Source: Thalassospiraceae bacterium (GTDB lineage Bacteria; Pseudomonadota; Alphaproteobacteria; Rhodospirillales; Magnetovibrionaceae). From it: a DNA stretch of 13,206 nt. Positions 11,736 through 13,206 of the stretch are shown piece after piece (the first letter of the stretch is position 1; every line of letters starts with the position of its first letter). Made by a program: the position numbers and the translations under genes. The DNA lies in contig DAOVVL010000017.1 of NCBI GenBank assembly GCA_030637205.1, positions 1-13,206 on the forward strand. Reading direction: 5' to 3'. Below the pieces are notes generated by a model, which searched no databases, was not told the origin of the DNA, and saw nothing but the letters and a program-made list of their open reading frames with translations.

Positions 11736-13206
11736 TGGGCTGCCCCGGCCAATAGTCCACGGGCTTGCAAAATAAGATCTTCGACCGCGCGTTCCGCCTC
11801 AATTTGCCATTCACCAATGGCGCTTTCGGTGGATGCCAGTTCATTTTCACTTTTGAACTTCTGAACGGCGCCTTGAGCATGGTTCAACGATTGCAGCAGT
11901 TTCTGGTCAAGTGCCAAATTCCTGCGCACAGCGGCAAATACTTTTTCAGCGTCGCCACTGTCATTTTCATCCGCAATCACCAACAAGCGTCGCGCCGGCA
12001 GGATCAATGCAAGATTAGCGTAGGCGCGCGCATCTTCTCTTTTCCCCACCGATGTTGCGCGGCGTACGTTTTCCAACGCGACCTTGGCCAGATCGGAAAG
12101 GTGATCGGCAACCACGCTGCCTGCGGCGCATTCGCCGGTGGCGGTTTCGGGGGGATGAAACGGCTGGTCATCGTTCAGGTCGAACACCAGTTCCGCCTTG
12201 GCGCGCCCGGTCACGTTCAGCACCGGATCAATAATCGCGTTTAAGCCATCCTTGCCCAGTGCTTCGGCCCAGTCACGAACGCTGATCGATTTATCAAACG
12301 ATGCACGGTAATCGTTAAGCAAAACGCGCAAAACCTCTTTCGCCAGTCGCGCAGGAACAAACGGCCCGGCAATGGCGTGCTCAGTTGGGCTTCCACCCAG
12401 GTGCAACTGGTAATGCGGTGCCGGTTTGCCGTCGATCTTCTTGGCAATGCCATGAAAGCCGATGTCGCCAATGTGGTGATGGCCGCAGGAATTGTGGCAA
12501 CCGGAGATACGAATTTTCAAATGGGGTAAATCGCTGAACTCACCCTGCACATCCAGAATTTCACTGGCCAGTGCATTGGCATCGGTAATTCCAATGGCGC
12601 AGGTCGAGGTGCCAAAGCACGCGACCAGATCGTCCAGCGCGCCTTTGCGGCCACTGGCATCAAGACCCAGACGGCGCACGCCCTTGATAAATCCTTCAAC
12701 CAAACCAGAATTCAGTCTAAGCGCAACAATGTTTTGATTGCGTGTCAGGCCCAGCTCAACCGCCCCGGCCTGATCGGCAAGGTCTGCTATGGCGTCCAGT
12801 TGTTCGGGTGAAACAATGCCCAACGGAATGTCGATGCCGACGCTGGTGTGGCCATCGGGTTGAAGCACCGGACCAAGCAGGCTTTGGGGCGCTTCATCAA
12901 CGGGCGCGTCTGCGTTACCAGCCAGCTTTTGCCAAGGCCTGGAAGGGTAATCCACAATCTGGTCAAATTCGATCCGAACCATTTTTGCGAATTCGTCTGC
13001 ACCGAATTTTTTGACGAGGAATTTCAGGCGCGAGCGGTTTTTGTTTTCTCGGTTTGAATGACGATGATGGACGCGGGCAACGGCTTCCTGAACAACAGGC
13101 AGATGTTGCGCAGCAATAAAGTCGAAAATCTCAATTGCGCGACGCGGATGCGTGCCCAGACCCCCGCCAGCCATAACACGAAAACCAGTGTTTCCATCTT
13201 TGGTGG
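11732..13206 (-). CDS. Sulfite reductase (siroheme, ferredoxin-type) hemoprotein, N-terminus cut off by window edge
   Basis: This protein of the nitrite/sulfite reductase hemoprotein family reduces sulfite to sulfide by six electrons at a coupled siroheme-[4Fe-4S] centre. The frame is open to the window edge; the first visible residues, GFRVMAGGGLG, match an internal family motif, so the ATG at 13174 is not the start. Counting from that methionine, the cluster cysteines are Cys186 and Cys192 (CFGTSTC) and Cys226 and Cys230 (SGCHNSCGHHHIGDIGF); all four are present. GLTRNQNIV (142-150) fits the siroheme-contact region. After the core (to about 340) there is a helical extension of about 135 residues starting near GECAAG, which standard enzymes lack. 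The coupled cysH and cysC genes argue for sulfite rather than nitrite as substrate, and no flavoprotein CysJ gene is seen, so ferredoxin is the likely donor. Confidence 0.9.
   Translation of the reverse strand, partial: TKDGNTGFRVMAGGGLGTHPRRAIEIFDFIAAQHLPVVQEAVARVHHRHSNRENKNRSRLKFLVKKFGADEFAKMVRIEFDQIVDYPSRPWQKLAGNADAPVDEAPQSLLGPVLQPDGHTSVGIDIPLGIVSPEQLDAIADLADQAGAVELGLTRNQNIVALRLNSGLVEGFIKGVRRLGLDASGRKGALDDLVACFGTSTCAIGITDANALASEILDVQGEFSDLPHLKIRISGCHNSCGHHHIGDIGFHGIAKKIDGKPAPHYQLHLGGSPTEHAIAGPFVPARLAKEVLRVLLNDYRASFDKSISVRDWAEALGKDGLNAIIDPVLNVTGRAKAELVFDLNDDQPFHPPETATGECAAGSVVADHLSDLAKVALENVRRATSVGKREDARAYANLALILPARRLLVIADENDSGDAEKVFAAVRRNLALDQKLLQSLNHAQGAVQKFKSENELASTESAIGEWQIEAERAVEDLILQARGLLAGAAQ

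Noticed and set aside
1..13206. CRISPR arrays, insertion sequences, phage genes, tRNA or rRNA
   Set aside because: No direct-repeat array, transposase or integrase motif, terminal inverted repeats or tRNA-like cloverleaf was seen. The gene content is ordinary chromosomal metabolism.

Overview
The window (about 13.2 kb, moderately GC-rich, no mobile elements, tRNA, rRNA or CRISPR seen) looks like a chromosomal segment of a Gram-negative proteobacterium, most likely an alphaproteobacterium. That placement is inferred from three things: a long E. coli-type FadE acyl-CoA dehydrogenase with a membrane anchor, a siroheme sulfite reductase next to an APS-reductase-type CysH, and tightly packed, ATGA-overlapping operons. 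Every supported gene lies on the minus strand, so transcription runs from high to low coordinates.

Right end (13206 to about 10261): a sulfate-assimilation operon. It reads ferredoxin-type sulfite reductase hemoprotein (5' end outside the window), cysH (APS reductase type, with an iron-sulfur CC...CxxC signature), cysC (stand-alone APS kinase), then a strong palindromic terminator. Together these reduce activated sulfate to sulfide, and CysC can divert APS to PAPS.

Middle (about 10260 to 9081): a mostly non-coding stretch with one doubtful 29-codon ORF, followed by a soluble histidine kinase that has no response regulator beside it.

Left two thirds (8954 to 1): a six-gene fatty-acid catabolism operon. 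In order of transcription it holds (i) a fused PlsB-like acyltransferase/alpha-beta hydrolase, (ii) long-chain acyl-CoA synthetase (FadD type), (iii) a small MerR-family regulator, (iv) thiolase (FadA type), (v) a bifunctional 3-hydroxyacyl-CoA dehydrogenase/enoyl-CoA hydratase with FadN-like domain order, and (vi) acyl-CoA dehydrogenase FadE (3' end outside the window). Three junctions are 4-bp ATGA overlaps and the other two are gaps of 4 and 10 bp. The set supplies fatty-acid activation and every beta-oxidation step. The first gene may release or remodel glycerolipid acyl chains. A 24-bp AT-flanked ACG/CGT dyad overlaps a TTGACG -35-like element just upstream of the first gene and is a good candidate operator for the operon's own MerR protein.

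The most interesting points are the acyltransferase-hydrolase fusion with an altered HX4D box at the head of a beta-oxidation operon, the embedded MerR gene with its candidate operator, the adjacency of APS kinase and APS reductase, and the helical C-terminal extension on the sulfite reductase.
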